Part shown: in pieces, positions 7,884 to 17,310 of the stretch
Position numbering within the stretch: the first letter of the stretch is position 1
How the letters are laid out: the number at the start of each line of letters is the position of its first letter
Assembly (NCBI GenBank): GCA_944389415.1
Contig: CALXMF010000001.1
Location: 558,001-622,000 of the forward strand
Direction of reading: 5' to 3'
DNA: 64,000 bases
Source of the DNA: an uncultured Spirochaetota bacterium
GTDB taxonomy: Bacteria; Spirochaetota; Spirochaetia; Treponematales; Treponemataceae
Program-made: the position numbers and the translations under genes
The notes under the pieces: model-generated
Seen by the model: only the letters and a program-made list of their open reading frames with translations
Told to the model about the DNA's origin: nothing
The model's database searches: none

Positions 7884-9665
7884 ATGGCATTTACTCATTA
7901 TATTCTTGTCTGCGGCGGTACTGGTTGTGAATCCAGTAATGCAGATGCTATCTATAAAAATTTGATTGCTGAGGCTCAGCGCGCTGGCGTTGATCATCGT
8001 GTTCAGATTGTAAAAACAGGGTGTTTTGGATTTTGTGAAAAAGGTCCTATTGTAAAAGTTCTTCCGGAAGATTCGTTCTATGTAGAAGTTAAGCCTGAAG
8101 ACGCGAAAGAAATCATTGCTGAGCAGATTATAAAAGGGCGTGAAGTTAGACGGCTTTTATATAACAAAGAGAAAAAAAGCCGTGAATCAGTAGAAGATAT
8201 ACAGTTTTATCAGAAACAGCTGCGCATTGTTCTCCGGAATTGCGGTGTAATTAATCCTGAAAATATCGATGAATATATTGCTCGTGATGGGTACCTTGCT
8301 CTTGAAAAAGCTTTGTTCGAAATGACCCCGGAACAGATTGTTGATGAAATCAAACGTTCTGGTCTGCGGGGACGAGGCGGTGCTGGTTTCCCGACCGGTC
8401 TTAAATGGGAAGCTGGACTCAAAGCTCCTGGCGATGTGAAGTATGTTGTATGTAATGCTGATGAAGGAGATCCCGGAGCATATATGGATCGTTCAACAAT
8501 TGAAGGCGATCCGCATTCAATACTTGAGGCGATGACAATCTGCGGTCGTGCGATAGGCGCTCATCAGGGATTTATTTACATTCGCGCGGAATATCCGCTT
8601 GCGGTTGATCGACTTAAGATTGCAATGGATCAGGCACGCCAGAATGGCTTGCTGGGAAAAGATATCCTTGGTTCTGGATTTGATTTTGATATTGAGATTC
8701 GTCTTGGTGCCGGAGCGTTTGTCTGCGGTGAGGAAACAGCGCTGCTGCGGTCGATAGAAGGACAGCGCGGTATGCCGACTCCTAAACCGCCGTTCCCTGC
8801 CCAGTGTGGTTTATGGGGTAAGCCGACTGTTATTAACAATGTTGAAACATGGGCGAATATTCCTGTGATTTTAACAAAAGGAGCAGATTGGTTTAACAAA
8901 ATCGGGACAGAGGATTCTAAGGGAACAAAAGTGTTCGCCTTGACTGGAAAAGTGAATAATTCTGGTTTAGTCGAGGTTCCAATGGGGACTACTCTGCGGG
9001 AAATTATTTTTGAAATAGGCGGCGGCATTAAGAATGGCAAAAAATTCAAAGGCGTGCAGACTGGAGGCCCTTCCGGAGGTATTATTACGGAAGAAAATCT
9101 GGATACGCCGATTGATTTTGGCGCGCTTGTACGGCTTGGCTCAATGATGGGGTCTGGCGGTATGATTGTTATGGATGAAGATGACTGTGTTGTTGACGTT
9201 GCCAAATTTTATATGGAATTCTGTGTTGATGAATCCTGCGGAAAATGTTCTCCATGCCGTATTGGTACCCGGCAGATGTATTCAATCCTTAATAAAATTT
9301 CCCGCGGCAATGGTGAGCCTGAAGATTTACAGAAATTGAAAGATATTGGAATGGCGATGAAATCTGCATCATTGTGTGCTTTAGGGCAGTCGGCACCGAA
9401 TCCAACTCTGTCTACTATTGAAAAATTTGAGCAGGAATATCTTGATCACATACATGCTAAGCGGTGTGTTGCTGGAAAGTGTAAAAAACTGATCACCTTT
9501 ACTATTACCGAAAAATGTATTGGGTGCGGTGCCTGTGCGCGTCAATGTCCTGCAAATTGTATTGCCGGTGAACGCAAACAGCGTCATTTTATTGATCAGA
9601 CGAAGTGCCTGAAATGCGGTGCCTGTGAATCTACATGTAAATTCAATGCGATCGTAAAGAAGTAA
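7884..9665 (+). CDS. hydB: NADH-linked [FeFe]-hydrogenase, NuoF-like subunit
   Basis: 593 residues with four parts in order: an N-terminal thioredoxin-like [2Fe-2S] domain (GGTGCESSNAD, TGCFGFCEKGP), the NuoF flavin and NADH-binding core (RGRGGAGFPTGLKW, CNADEGDPGAYMDR), an SLBB and Cys-rich section (ESCGKCSPCRIGTRQ), and a C-terminal 2x[4Fe-4S] ferredoxin (CIGCGACARQCP, CLKCGACESTC). This is the layout of HydB, where FMN is the proposed site of electron bifurcation or confurcation between NAD(H), ferredoxin and H2. The gene starts 14 nt after its neighbour with AAGGAG upstream. Confidence 0.93.
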   Translation: MAFTHYILVCGGTGCESSNADAIYKNLIAEAQRAGVDHRVQIVKTGCFGFCEKGPIVKVLPEDSFYVEVKPEDAKEIIAEQIIKGREVRRLLYNKEKKSRESVEDIQFYQKQLRIVLRNCGVINPENIDEYIARDGYLALEKALFEMTPEQIVDEIKRSGLRGRGGAGFPTGLKWEAGLKAPGDVKYVVCNADEGDPGAYMDRSTIEGDPHSILEAMTICGRAIGAHQGFIYIRAEYPLAVDRLKIAMDQARQNGLLGKDILGSGFDFDIEIRLGAGAFVCGEETALLRSIEGQRGMPTPKPPFPAQCGLWGKPTVINNVETWANIPVILTKGADWFNKIGTEDSKGTKVFALTGKVNNSGLVEVPMGTTLREIIFEIGGGIKNGKKFKGVQTGGPSGGIITEENLDTPIDFGALVRLGSMMGSGGMIVMDEDDCVVDVAKFYMEFCVDESCGKCSPCRIGTRQMYSILNKISRGNGEPEDLQKLKDIGMAMKSASLCALGQSAPNPTLSTIEKFEQEYLDHIHAKRCVAGKCKKLITFTITEKCIGCGACARQCPANCIAGERKQRHFIDQTKCLKCGACESTCKFNAIVKK

Positions 9666-9685
9666 GGTATAAGGAGACATTAAAT

Positions 9686-11425
9686 ATGATAACGATTAAT
9701 ATAAACGGAAGGGATGTACAGGTTCAGGAAGGTACAACTATCCTTCAGGCCGCGAAAAAACTTGATATAAATATTCCGACACTGTGTTATAGTCCTGATC
9801 TGCCGGCTTGGGCGTCCTGTGGTATTTGCATTGTCCGGCTTGCTGGAACTGCTAAAATGCTGCGTGCCTGCTGTACTGTTGCGACTGATGGAATGAAGAT
9901 TATCACTCATGATCCGGCTATAACTAAGGCTCGTAGAACTGTGCTTGAGCTCATCCTGTCAAACCATCCGGATGATTGTCTGCGCTGTCAGCGAAATAAT
10001 AACTGTGAATTACAAAAACTTGCTGCTGAATTTGGAATTCGGACGAATCGTCTTGATAAGATTCTAAAGGAGCAGCCAATAGATGATTCATATGAAGAGA
10101 TTGTCCTTGACCGGAATAAATGTATAAATTGCGGCCGTTGTGTAGAAGCCTGCCAGATTATGCAGAATGTCTGGGCATTGGAGTATACTGGCCGTGGTGA
10201 TAAAACTATCATTGGACCGGTGTCTGGTGTTGATATGGCACATAGTCCCTGTATCCGCTGCGGTCAATGTGCATCTCATTGTCCTGTTGGTGCGATTACA
10301 ACTCATAACCCCCTTGAAAAGTTATGGGAGAAACTGGCAGACGATTCTGTTACAACTGCTGTTCAGATTGCTCCGTCTGTGCGGGCTGGACTTGGTGAAG
10401 AATTTAAATTACCAGCCGGCACTCTGACCACACAGAAAATTTATACGGCACTGCGAATGCTTGGTTTTAAGTATGTGTTTGATACTAATTTTGGTGCAGA
10501 CCTGACAATTATGGAAGAAGCTACAGAATTTGTTGAACGGCTGACAAAGGGTGGTACGCTTCCGATGTTTACCAGCTGCTGTCCTGGGTGGGTCGATTAT
10601 GCCGAAAAAAATTACCATGATATGCTGCCTCACTTATCAACGGCGAAGAGTCCTCAGCAAATGCAGGGGGCTATAACAAAGACATATTGGGCGCAGCAGG
10701 TTGGTCTTAAAGCTGAACAAATATTTTCTGTATCTGTTATGCCGTGTACAGCAAAGGCTTATGAATCGCGCCGAAATGATGATATGAAATCATCTGGTGT
10801 ACCGGATGTTGATTTTGTTTTAACGACACGAGAGCTTGCTGTTATGATTCGTCAGGCAGGTATTGATTTTGCAAATTTGGAAGAGTCTACCGCTGATAAT
10901 CCGCTTGGACCGTATACTGGAGCTGGAACTATTTTTGGTGCAACCGGCGGCGTGATGGAAGCTGCTGTTCGTACGGCTTATAATTTTGTGACGGGAAAAA
11001 ATCTTGGCAACATTAATCTGACTCCAGTCCGAGGGCTTGAAGCGGTAAAGTCTGCTGAACTTGATATTGATGGAAAAAAGGTTCGAGTTGCTGTTGTTCA
11101 TCAGATGGGGAATGTTGATGCGGTAGTACAGCAGGTTCGGGAAGCAGCTGTCGCGGGTAAGGAGCCTCCGTACCATTTTATAGAGGTGATGGCCTGCAGA
11201 GGCGGATGTGTCGCCGGCGGCGGACAGCCTTATGGTGTTACGGATGTGATCCGCAGTAAACGTGCTGACGCTCTGTACCGCGATGATACAGATAGTGTAA
11301 TCCGCTGCAGTCATGAGAATCCTGAAATAAAGAAACTTTATGATAATTATTTAGGCAAGCCCTGCGGAGAAAAATCTCATCACCTGCTGCATACGCATTA
11401 TACACCAAAGAACTTGTATAATTAA
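9686..11425 (+). CDS. hydA: [FeFe]-hydrogenase catalytic subunit
   Basis: 579 residues. It starts with a NuoG-like [2Fe-2S] ferredoxin domain, then a His-Cys cluster region (HPDDCLRCQRNNNCELQ) and a 2x[4Fe-4S] domain (CINCGRCVEAC, CIRCGQCASHCP). The H-cluster domain has all three signatures: L1 TSCCPGW, L2 MPCTAKAYE, and L3 VMACRGGCVAGGGQP. It reduces protons or oxidises H2. Together with HydB and HydC it forms a soluble NAD/ferredoxin hydrogenase. No maturation genes (hydE, hydF, hydG) are in the window, so they must lie elsewhere. A strong terminator follows. Confidence 0.95.
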   Translation: MITININGRDVQVQEGTTILQAAKKLDINIPTLCYSPDLPAWASCGICIVRLAGTAKMLRACCTVATDGMKIITHDPAITKARRTVLELILSNHPDDCLRCQRNNNCELQKLAAEFGIRTNRLDKILKEQPIDDSYEEIVLDRNKCINCGRCVEACQIMQNVWALEYTGRGDKTIIGPVSGVDMAHSPCIRCGQCASHCPVGAITTHNPLEKLWEKLADDSVTTAVQIAPSVRAGLGEEFKLPAGTLTTQKIYTALRMLGFKYVFDTNFGADLTIMEEATEFVERLTKGGTLPMFTSCCPGWVDYAEKNYHDMLPHLSTAKSPQQMQGAITKTYWAQQVGLKAEQIFSVSVMPCTAKAYESRRNDDMKSSGVPDVDFVLTTRELAVMIRQAGIDFANLEESTADNPLGPYTGAGTIFGATGGVMEAAVRTAYNFVTGKNLGNINLTPVRGLEAVKSAELDIDGKKVRVAVVHQMGNVDAVVQQVREAAVAGKEPPYHFIEVMACRGGCVAGGGQPYGVTDVIRSKRADALYRDDTDSVIRCSHENPEIKKLYDNYLGKPCGEKSHHLLHTHYTPKNLYN

Positions 11426-11442
11426 TTTTCTGTGTGTCGCTC

Positions 11443-11472
11443 AGCACAGCCGAATGCCGGCTGTGCTTTTTT
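11443..11472 (+). terminator. Terminator of the hydrogenase operon
   Basis: Stem AGCACAGCC (11443-11451) with GGCTGTGCT (11459-11467), then a run of T. Confidence 0.85.
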
Positions 11473-11502
11473 ACAGGTTTCAACCATTAGTGTGTGAATA
11501 AT

Positions 11503-11703
11503 ATGATAGAAGAACGATTTATTGCAATCGAAACAAAACTTGCATATCTTGAAGACTTTGTAAATAAACTCCAGAATATAACTGTTGAGCAGGGGCATAT
11601 GATTGATCTGTTATCTTCAGAAAACAGAATGCTCAAAGATAAGTTTCGCGAACTGCAAGATTCTCTTGAGGATATGCCCAATGTTCGGCCTCCTCATTAT
11701 TAG
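11503..11703 (+). CDS. slyX: SlyX-family protein
   Basis: A 66-residue, almost fully helical coiled-coil protein that ends in RPPHY, the C-terminal signature of SlyX. The function of SlyX is not established in any species. No Shine-Dalgarno is seen; ATG 11503 fits the family length, and GTG 11494 is an in-frame alternative. Confidence 0.75.
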   Translation: MIEERFIAIETKLAYLEDFVNKLQNITVEQGHMIDLLSSENRMLKDKFRELQDSLEDMPNVRPPHY

Positions 11704-11728
11704 TTTTTTCTGTTTTTTATTAGTATTT

Positions 11729-11758
11729 TTGCATAAATATTGAATTCTTCTCTATACT
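11729..11758 (+). promoter_or_regulatory. Candidate promoter of the ABC transporter operon
   Basis: TTGCAT (11729-11734), an 18-nt spacer and TATACT (11753-11758). The predicted start near 11765 leaves a leader of about 60 nt that contains a 29-bp palindrome. Confidence 0.55.
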
Positions 11759-11772
11759 TTTTAGTTTCTCAT

Positions 11773-11801
11773 GTGTTAAGATAAAACGATTATCATAACA
11801 C
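11773..11801. promoter_or_regulatory. 29-bp imperfect palindrome in the ABC operon leader
   Basis: Arms GTGTTA-a-GATAA and TTATC-a-TAACAC match at 11 of 14 positions around AACGA. It lies between the predicted transcription start and the ribosome site (GAGGAG, 11811-11816). It could be a repressor operator or an RNA hairpin that affects translation. No regulator gene is adjacent. Confidence 0.55.
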
Positions 11802-11825
11802 TTATAAAACGAGGAGTTTTATTGT

Positions 11826-13067
11826 ATGAAAAAGATGTTGACTCTTGCAGCAGTCCTGCTTTGTACTGCTGCGATGGTTTTTGCAGGTGGAGGCAAAGAG
11901 GCTGCGCCTACAAAAAATTCTGTAAGTACTAAAAGTGGTACGTATCATATCGGAATTGTTACGGGTACTGTTTCTCAGTCTGAGGACGATCTTCGTGGTG
12001 CTGAAGAATTGATTGCACGTTATGGAAAGGCAAGCGAAGGCGGTGTTATTCAGCACGTAACATATCCCGATGACTTCATGTCTCAGCAGGAAACAACCAT
12101 TTCTCAGATTGTTGCGCTTGCGGATGATCCTTTAATGAAAGCCATTATTGTAAATCAGGGTGTTCCCGGTACTTCTGAGGCGTTTAAGCGTGTTAAGGAA
12201 AAGAGACCTGATATTATGTGTTTCGCAGGTGAGCCGCATGAAGATCCTCTGGTAATTCAGTCTGCTGCAGATATGGCAGTCAGCGCTGACTTTATGTCTC
12301 GCGGTTATACTATCCCGTATGTTGCTCGGGAATTGGGAGCAAAAACTTTTATCCATATTTCTTTCCCCCGCCATATGTCTTATGAATCTCTGGGACTTCG
12401 CCGTCAGATTATGGAAGCTGCCTGTAATGATTTAGGGCTCCAGTTTGTTTTCGAGACAGCTCCAGATCCGACCAGTGATGTTGGTGTCGCTGGTGCTCAG
12501 CAGTTTATTCTTGAGAAAGTTCCGCAGTGGATTGAAAAATATGGAAAAGAGACTGCATTCTTTTGTACTAATGACGCCCATACAGAACCGCTGCTGAAGC
12601 AGCTTGCCGTATATGGTGGTATGTTTGTGGAAGCAGACCTTCCTTCTCCATTGATGGGATATCCCGGAGCATTTGGAATTGATCTCTCTGCCGAAGCTGG
12701 TAATTTCCCTGCAATTCTGAAAAAAGTTGAATCAACAGTAGTCGAAAAAGCTGGTGCAAATCGTTTCGGAACATGGGCGTATTCTTATGGTTTCACTGTA
12801 AGTGCTGGTCTTGGAGAATATGCAAAACGTATTCTTGATGGTACAGCGGAATTAGGTAACCGTGCTGATTTATTTAAAGCGCTTGGAGAATTTACTCCTG
12901 GTGCAAGCTGGAACGGAAATTACTATATTGACGCCAATACTGGTGTGCGTGCAAAGAATCAGCTGTTGATCTATATGGATACGTATGTTCTGGGAACTGG
13001 TTATATTCATACAACAGAGCTTGAAATTCCTGAAAAATACTTTGATATTAAGTTTAGTCAGCAATAA
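11826..13067 (+). CDS. DUF3798-type periplasmic binding protein of an ABC transporter
   Basis: 413 residues with an N-terminal export signal (MKKMLTLAAVLLCTAAMVFAGGGKE). The body resembles the DUF3798 group of BMP/sugar-type binding proteins (GIVTGTVSQSEDDLRGAEELI near the N-terminus). There is no lipobox cysteine, although many spirochaete binding proteins are lipoproteins, so it is either free in the periplasm or held by its uncleaved signal. It is the first gene of an operon with an ATPase and two permeases. The substrate is unknown; the partners suggest a small polar solute such as a nucleoside or sugar. GAGGAG supports the start. Confidence 0.8.
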   Translation: MKKMLTLAAVLLCTAAMVFAGGGKEAAPTKNSVSTKSGTYHIGIVTGTVSQSEDDLRGAEELIARYGKASEGGVIQHVTYPDDFMSQQETTISQIVALADDPLMKAIIVNQGVPGTSEAFKRVKEKRPDIMCFAGEPHEDPLVIQSAADMAVSADFMSRGYTIPYVARELGAKTFIHISFPRHMSYESLGLRRQIMEAACNDLGLQFVFETAPDPTSDVGVAGAQQFILEKVPQWIEKYGKETAFFCTNDAHTEPLLKQLAVYGGMFVEADLPSPLMGYPGAFGIDLSAEAGNFPAILKKVESTVVEKAGANRFGTWAYSYGFTVSAGLGEYAKRILDGTAELGNRADLFKALGEFTPGASWNGNYYIDANTGVRAKNQLLIYMDTYVLGTGYIHTTELEIPEKYFDIKFSQQ

Positions 13068-13088
13068 TAATTAGAAATCAATTTTAGG

Positions 13089-13119
13089 AAACGAGGCTGC
13101 TGCAGGCGGCCTCGTTTTC
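13089..13119 (+). terminator. Internal terminator or attenuator between binding protein and ATPase
   Basis: Perfect 9-bp stem AAACGAGGC (13089-13097) with GCCTCGTTT (13109-13117) and a T-run. It sits inside the operon directly before the ATPase start, as expected if most transcripts stop after the binding-protein gene. Confidence 0.7.
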
Positions 13120-13134
13120 ATGTATAGGAAAGCA

Positions 13135-14757
13135 ATGCAAAACGAAATACCTCTATTAGAGCTGCAGGGGGTAACCAAGGATTTTGGGGGAACTGTAGTT
13201 CTTTCTGATGTCAGTTTTTCACTAAAAAAAGGAGAAGTGCTCGGTCTTGTCGGTGAAAACGGTGCCGGTAAAACGACGTTGATGAGTATTTTATTTGGGA
13301 TGCCTGTCATCGCAGAAACTGGCGGATATGGTGGTTCCATCAAAATCGACGGTAATGAAGTCGCTTTTAAAACACCGTTTGATGCGCTTGATGCGGGAAT
13401 TGGGATGGTACATCAGGAATTTTCCCTGATTCCTGGATTTACCACAACTGAAAACATACTGTTAAACAGGGAAATTACAAAACCAAATATTGCTGTTCAG
13501 ATTTTTGGTCCGCGCATGAGTACGTTAAATCGTCCTGCGATGCGTAATAGTGCAGAAAATGCATTATTAAAGTTGGGAGTTTCAATAGATCCCGATATGA
13601 AAGTTTCTGAAATGCCGGTTGGACATAAGCAATTTACCGAAATTGCACGTGAAATCAACCGAGAAAAAGTTCGTTTGCTGGTTCTTGATGAACCAACTGC
13701 TGTATTAACAGAAACTGAGGCTGATATTCTGCTCAAGGCTATTAAATCGCTTGCCGCAGAAGGTATCGCCATTATCTTTATTTCCCACCGTCTGCATGAA
13801 GTGATGTCTATTTGTGATCGCATAGTAACACTAAGAGATGGTAAATCTATTCGGGATATAAAGACCTCTGAGACAAATCCGAAAGATATAGCTGCTTCGA
13901 TGGTCGGGCGAGAAATAACCCGTTCGGAACGAAAGACTGGTTCCCGTTCGGAGCTTGTAAATGCTGAAGATATATTTACTGTGGAGCATCTTTGGGTTGA
14001 TATGCCTGGTGAAACAGTTCGTGATGCAACTTTTTCTGTTAAAAAAGGTGAAATATTTGGTATAGGCGGACTTGCTGGGCAAGGAAAGCTTGGTATACCG
14101 AATGGTATCATGGGGCTGTATCCGGCAGGCGGAACTGTTCGTTTTAAAGGCGAATTGCTTGAACTTAATAATCCTAAACATGCTTTACTTAAAAAACTGG
14201 CTTTTGTGTCTGAAGATAGACGCGGGGTCGGTCTTCTGCTTGACGAGAGTCTTGAATGGAATATTGGTTTCCCAGCTATGCAAATGCAGGGGCGTTTTCT
14301 TAAACCATTGTTAGGCGGATTGATTAAACTTCGTGATGAAAAGGCGATGCGGGATTCCGCTGAAGAATATATCAGAATGCTTGAGATAAAGTGCACCAGC
14401 AGCAAACAGGCAGCAAAAGAGCTGTCAGGTGGAAATCAGCAGAAGGTTTGCCTTGCTAAGGCCTTTATGATGGAGCCTGAATTGTTGTTTGTTTCCGAGC
14501 CGACACGCGGTATTGATGTTGGCGCGAAAGCAATTGTTCTCGATGTGCTTCGTAAATATAATAAAGAGCGTGGTACAACAATTGTCATTGTTTCAAGTGA
14601 GCTGGAGGAACTTCGCTCTATTTGTGATCGTATTGCAGTTGTATCATCAGGTAAAATAGCGGGAATCTTATCTCCTGAAGAAGACCCGACTGAGTTTGCT
14701 CTTTATATGTCTGGAGTAAAAGGAAACGGTGCTGATGCACAAGGAGGCATCGAATAA
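13135..14757 (+). CDS. Sugar/nucleoside-type ABC transporter, double ATPase
   Basis: 540 residues with two fused nucleotide-binding domains, as in RbsA/MglA. The first has Walker A GENGAGKTT, Walker B LVLDEPTAVL and a degenerate signature (VGHKQFTEIAREI). The second has a degraded P-loop (GLAGQGKLG), a full signature ELSGGNQQK and SEPTRGID. This asymmetry is normal for the family. ATG 13135 is chosen because AGGA lies about 6 nt upstream; the in-frame ATG at 13120 touches the terminator hairpin. The stop overlaps the start of the first permease. Confidence 0.88.
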   Translation: MQNEIPLLELQGVTKDFGGTVVLSDVSFSLKKGEVLGLVGENGAGKTTLMSILFGMPVIAETGGYGGSIKIDGNEVAFKTPFDALDAGIGMVHQEFSLIPGFTTTENILLNREITKPNIAVQIFGPRMSTLNRPAMRNSAENALLKLGVSIDPDMKVSEMPVGHKQFTEIAREINREKVRLLVLDEPTAVLTETEADILLKAIKSLAAEGIAIIFISHRLHEVMSICDRIVTLRDGKSIRDIKTSETNPKDIAASMVGREITRSERKTGSRSELVNAEDIFTVEHLWVDMPGETVRDATFSVKKGEIFGIGGLAGQGKLGIPNGIMGLYPAGGTVRFKGELLELNNPKHALLKKLAFVSEDRRGVGLLLDESLEWNIGFPAMQMQGRFLKPLLGGLIKLRDEKAMRDSAEEYIRMLEIKCTSSKQAAKELSGGNQQKVCLAKAFMMEPELLFVSEPTRGIDVGAKAIVLDVLRKYNKERGTTIVIVSSELEELRSICDRIAVVSSGKIAGILSPEEDPTEFALYMSGVKGNGADAQGGIE

Positions 14758-15815
14758 TGAGTCAGGTATCTTTCATTGATAATGCAAAAGTAAAACTGGC
14801 TGGCTTCGGTTGGCCGCGTATTATAATTGCACTTTTTCTGGTAGTGCTTTTTATTCTGGCTCCCTTTGTCAAGGTGAGTATTGCGGCTTCGTTTTCAGAT
14901 ATTTTTAACCGCTTTGGAATGAATGCCCTGCTTGTGCTTGCCATGGTTCCCATGATTCAGTCTGGGTGTGGGCTTAATTTTGGCTTGTCATTAGGTGTTA
15001 TTGCGGGTCTGCTTGGCTCGACAATTGCCATGCAGTTAGGGCTTACCGGCTGGGCTGGTATGTTTGGTGCTATAATTATTTCTATTCCTTTTGCTATTGT
15101 GTTAGGATGGCTTTACAGTTTATTGCTGAACCGTGTAAAAGGGGAAGAAATGACCATTGCTATGTATGTTGGTTTTGCCGCGGTCATGTTTATGTCTATC
15201 ATGTGGCTTGTACTGCCATATACAAGCGAAAATATGGTGTGGGGATATGCCGGACAGGGCCTGCGTACTACAATCACGCTTGATGGGTACTGGTCAAAAC
15301 AGCTGAGTAATTTTCTCGCAATCCGGATTGGAACATTCGTTTTTCCTACAGGAATGATTTTATTTTGCGCACTATGCTGTTTTATCATGTGGATATTTCT
15401 GCGGACAAAGACTGGAACAGCATTAACCGCTGTTGGTTCAAATCCTGATTTTGCAAGGGCTGGCGGTATTGATATTAACCGCATGCGGGCAATCAGCGTT
15501 ATCGTTTCAACAATTTTTGGCGCAGTTGGTATTTTGGTATATCAGCAGAGTTTCGGATTTATTCAGTTGTACCAGGCTCCGTTGTATATGGCTTTCCCTG
15601 CTGTTGCAGCCGTACTTATTGGCGGCGCATCAATCAATAAGGCATCTATTACAAATGTTGTTGTTGGTACAATTTTGTTTCAGGGAATTTTAACTATGAC
15701 TCCGTCTGTTATTAATAGTATTTTGCAGACTGATATGTCCGAGGTTATCCGCATTGTGTTGTCTAATGGTATGATTTTGTATGCGCTGACACGGAAAGGA
15801 AAGGTGACGAGATAA
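14757..15815 (+). CDS. ABC transporter permease 1 (BPD_transp_2 type)
   Basis: A 352-residue polytopic membrane protein with about eight to ten helices, of the branched-chain/ribose permease superfamily (GGASINKASITNVVVGTILFQ near the end). Its ATG shares bases with the stop of the ATPase (TAATGA), so translation is coupled. It forms the channel with the next gene. Confidence 0.85.
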   Translation: MSQVSFIDNAKVKLAGFGWPRIIIALFLVVLFILAPFVKVSIAASFSDIFNRFGMNALLVLAMVPMIQSGCGLNFGLSLGVIAGLLGSTIAMQLGLTGWAGMFGAIIISIPFAIVLGWLYSLLLNRVKGEEMTIAMYVGFAAVMFMSIMWLVLPYTSENMVWGYAGQGLRTTITLDGYWSKQLSNFLAIRIGTFVFPTGMILFCALCCFIMWIFLRTKTGTALTAVGSNPDFARAGGIDINRMRAISVIVSTIFGAVGILVYQQSFGFIQLYQAPLYMAFPAVAAVLIGGASINKASITNVVVGTILFQGILTMTPSVINSILQTDMSEVIRIVLSNGMILYALTRKGKVTR

Positions 15816-16924
15816 TGAATAATGGTCAAAAAATACAAAATTTTATAGCCGACAATCTTGTTGCTCTTATTTTTCTGCTGCTTACAATAGTAGCGATACC
15901 GCTTTCGCAATTATCTGCTCAGTATATTATCGATGATTTGCTGACACGCATAGGACGCAATGCTTTTTTAGTCTTTTCATTGATATTGCCGATTATGGCT
16001 GGTATGGGCATCAATTTTGGTATGGTTCTTGGTGCAATGGCGGGCCAGATAGGTTTGATTTTTGCAATGGATTGGGGAATCGGTGGTATTCAGGGAGTGG
16101 TTTTTGCTGCTCTTGTTGGAATTCCTCTGTCTGTACTGCTCGGATGGATCGCTGGAACTATATTGAATAAAGCACGCGGCCGTGAAATGGTTACCAGTTA
16201 TATATTGGGATTCTTCTTTAATGGTGTATATCAGTTTTTTGTGCTGTACATGTTTGGTACCAATTCTTTAATCAGATTGCACAACAAAGCAATTGCACTT
16301 TCTCGTGGTGTAGGTGTACGCAACACATTAAATTTGGATCCTGTTCGTCAGGTTCTGGATGATGCATTTATGATTCGTTTGTGGGGTGTTAAAATCCCGC
16401 TTCTTACATATCTGATCATTGGTGTCTTGTGTCTGTTTATTATCTGGTTTAAAAGAACTAAACTTGGACAGGATATGCGTGCTGTTGGTCAGGATCAGGG
16501 AGTTTCGAATTCTGCGGGAATTCGTGTGGAATTTACCCGTATTCTGGCAATTGTGATATCTACAATTCTTGCCTGTTTGGGGCAGATTATTTTCCTTCAG
16601 AATATGGGTAATATGAATACCTACAATGCCCATGATCAGACAGGATTTTTTGCTGCGGCAGCTATACTTGTTGGAGGTGCAAGTGTAACAAAAGCGACGA
16701 TTCCAAATTGTTTCGCCGGTGTTGTGTTACTGCATTTGATGTATATCGTGGTTCCAAAAGCTGGTCAAAATCTGTTTGGATCTGCCAATATTGGTGAATA
16801 CTTCAGACAGTTTATCGGTTATGGTGTCATTGCACTTGCGCTTGTTATTCATGCATGGCGCACACGTAAAGCGGCAGAGCTCGCTCGCCAACAGCTGCGT
16901 AATGAATCGGAGGTTAGCGCATAA
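15815..16924 (+). CDS. ABC transporter permease 2 (BPD_transp_2 type)
   Basis: A 369-residue polytopic permease, similar to the preceding one in layout (GINFGMVLGAMAGQIG near the N-terminus; GGASVTKATIPNCFAGVVLL near the end). The stop and start codons overlap on both sides. The two permeases probably form a heterodimer. Confidence 0.85.
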   Translation: MNNGQKIQNFIADNLVALIFLLLTIVAIPLSQLSAQYIIDDLLTRIGRNAFLVFSLILPIMAGMGINFGMVLGAMAGQIGLIFAMDWGIGGIQGVVFAALVGIPLSVLLGWIAGTILNKARGREMVTSYILGFFFNGVYQFFVLYMFGTNSLIRLHNKAIALSRGVGVRNTLNLDPVRQVLDDAFMIRLWGVKIPLLTYLIIGVLCLFIIWFKRTKLGQDMRAVGQDQGVSNSAGIRVEFTRILAIVISTILACLGQIIFLQNMGNMNTYNAHDQTGFFAAAAILVGGASVTKATIPNCFAGVVLLHLMYIVVPKAGQNLFGSANIGEYFRQFIGYGVIALALVIHAWRTRKAAELARQQLRNESEVSA

Positions 16925-17298
16925 TGAAACAGACTGTCATAGCACGAAGTATTATTATTGTCTTGTATTTACTGCTGGCTGTTGTGATGTTTGTTACAGG
17001 GCGAACTCATACCGTGTTGATTGATAATAAGGGCGCTGAGGATGGGAGCTTTAAAGCTATAAAAGAAATGGAAATCAGCGTAAATGGCCAGAAACCTGTT
17101 GAATTTTTTCGTAATGATAGGGATAAATTTACTGTTCAAGGGCAAACCCTGCAGGTTGCTGTAGATTATTTAGATGGTTCCGAGATAGAAACGTATAAAT
17201 TGCATATTCCTCTTGCAGAAGATGCTGTAATCGTTTCTATTCCCAAGCTGGTTGAGGGTATTTCTCCTGCGCTTGAACCATTTATAATGAACGAGTAA
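16924..17298 (+). CDS. Small membrane-anchored protein of the ABC operon, unknown function
   Basis: 124 residues: one N-terminal membrane helix (about 10-25, IIIVLYLLLAVVMFVTG) and a small beta-rich extracytoplasmic part. It overlaps the stop of permease 2 and ends the operon, so it probably assists this transporter. I do not recognise a functional family. Confidence 0.7.
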   Translation: MKQTVIARSIIIVLYLLLAVVMFVTGRTHTVLIDNKGAEDGSFKAIKEMEISVNGQKPVEFFRNDRDKFTVQGQTLQVAVDYLDGSEIETYKLHIPLAEDAVIVSIPKLVEGISPALEPFIMNE

Positions 17299-17310
17299 TT
17301 GAAACTCTAG

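Noticed and set aside
8630-9205. Long minus-strand ORF inside hydB
   Set aside because: It is the mirror of a well-supported NuoF-like coding region; its Ser/Pro/Ile-rich product matches nothing.
13497-14405. 302-codon minus-strand ORF inside the ABC ATPase
   Set aside because: Antisense shadow of a gene with intact Walker and signature motifs.
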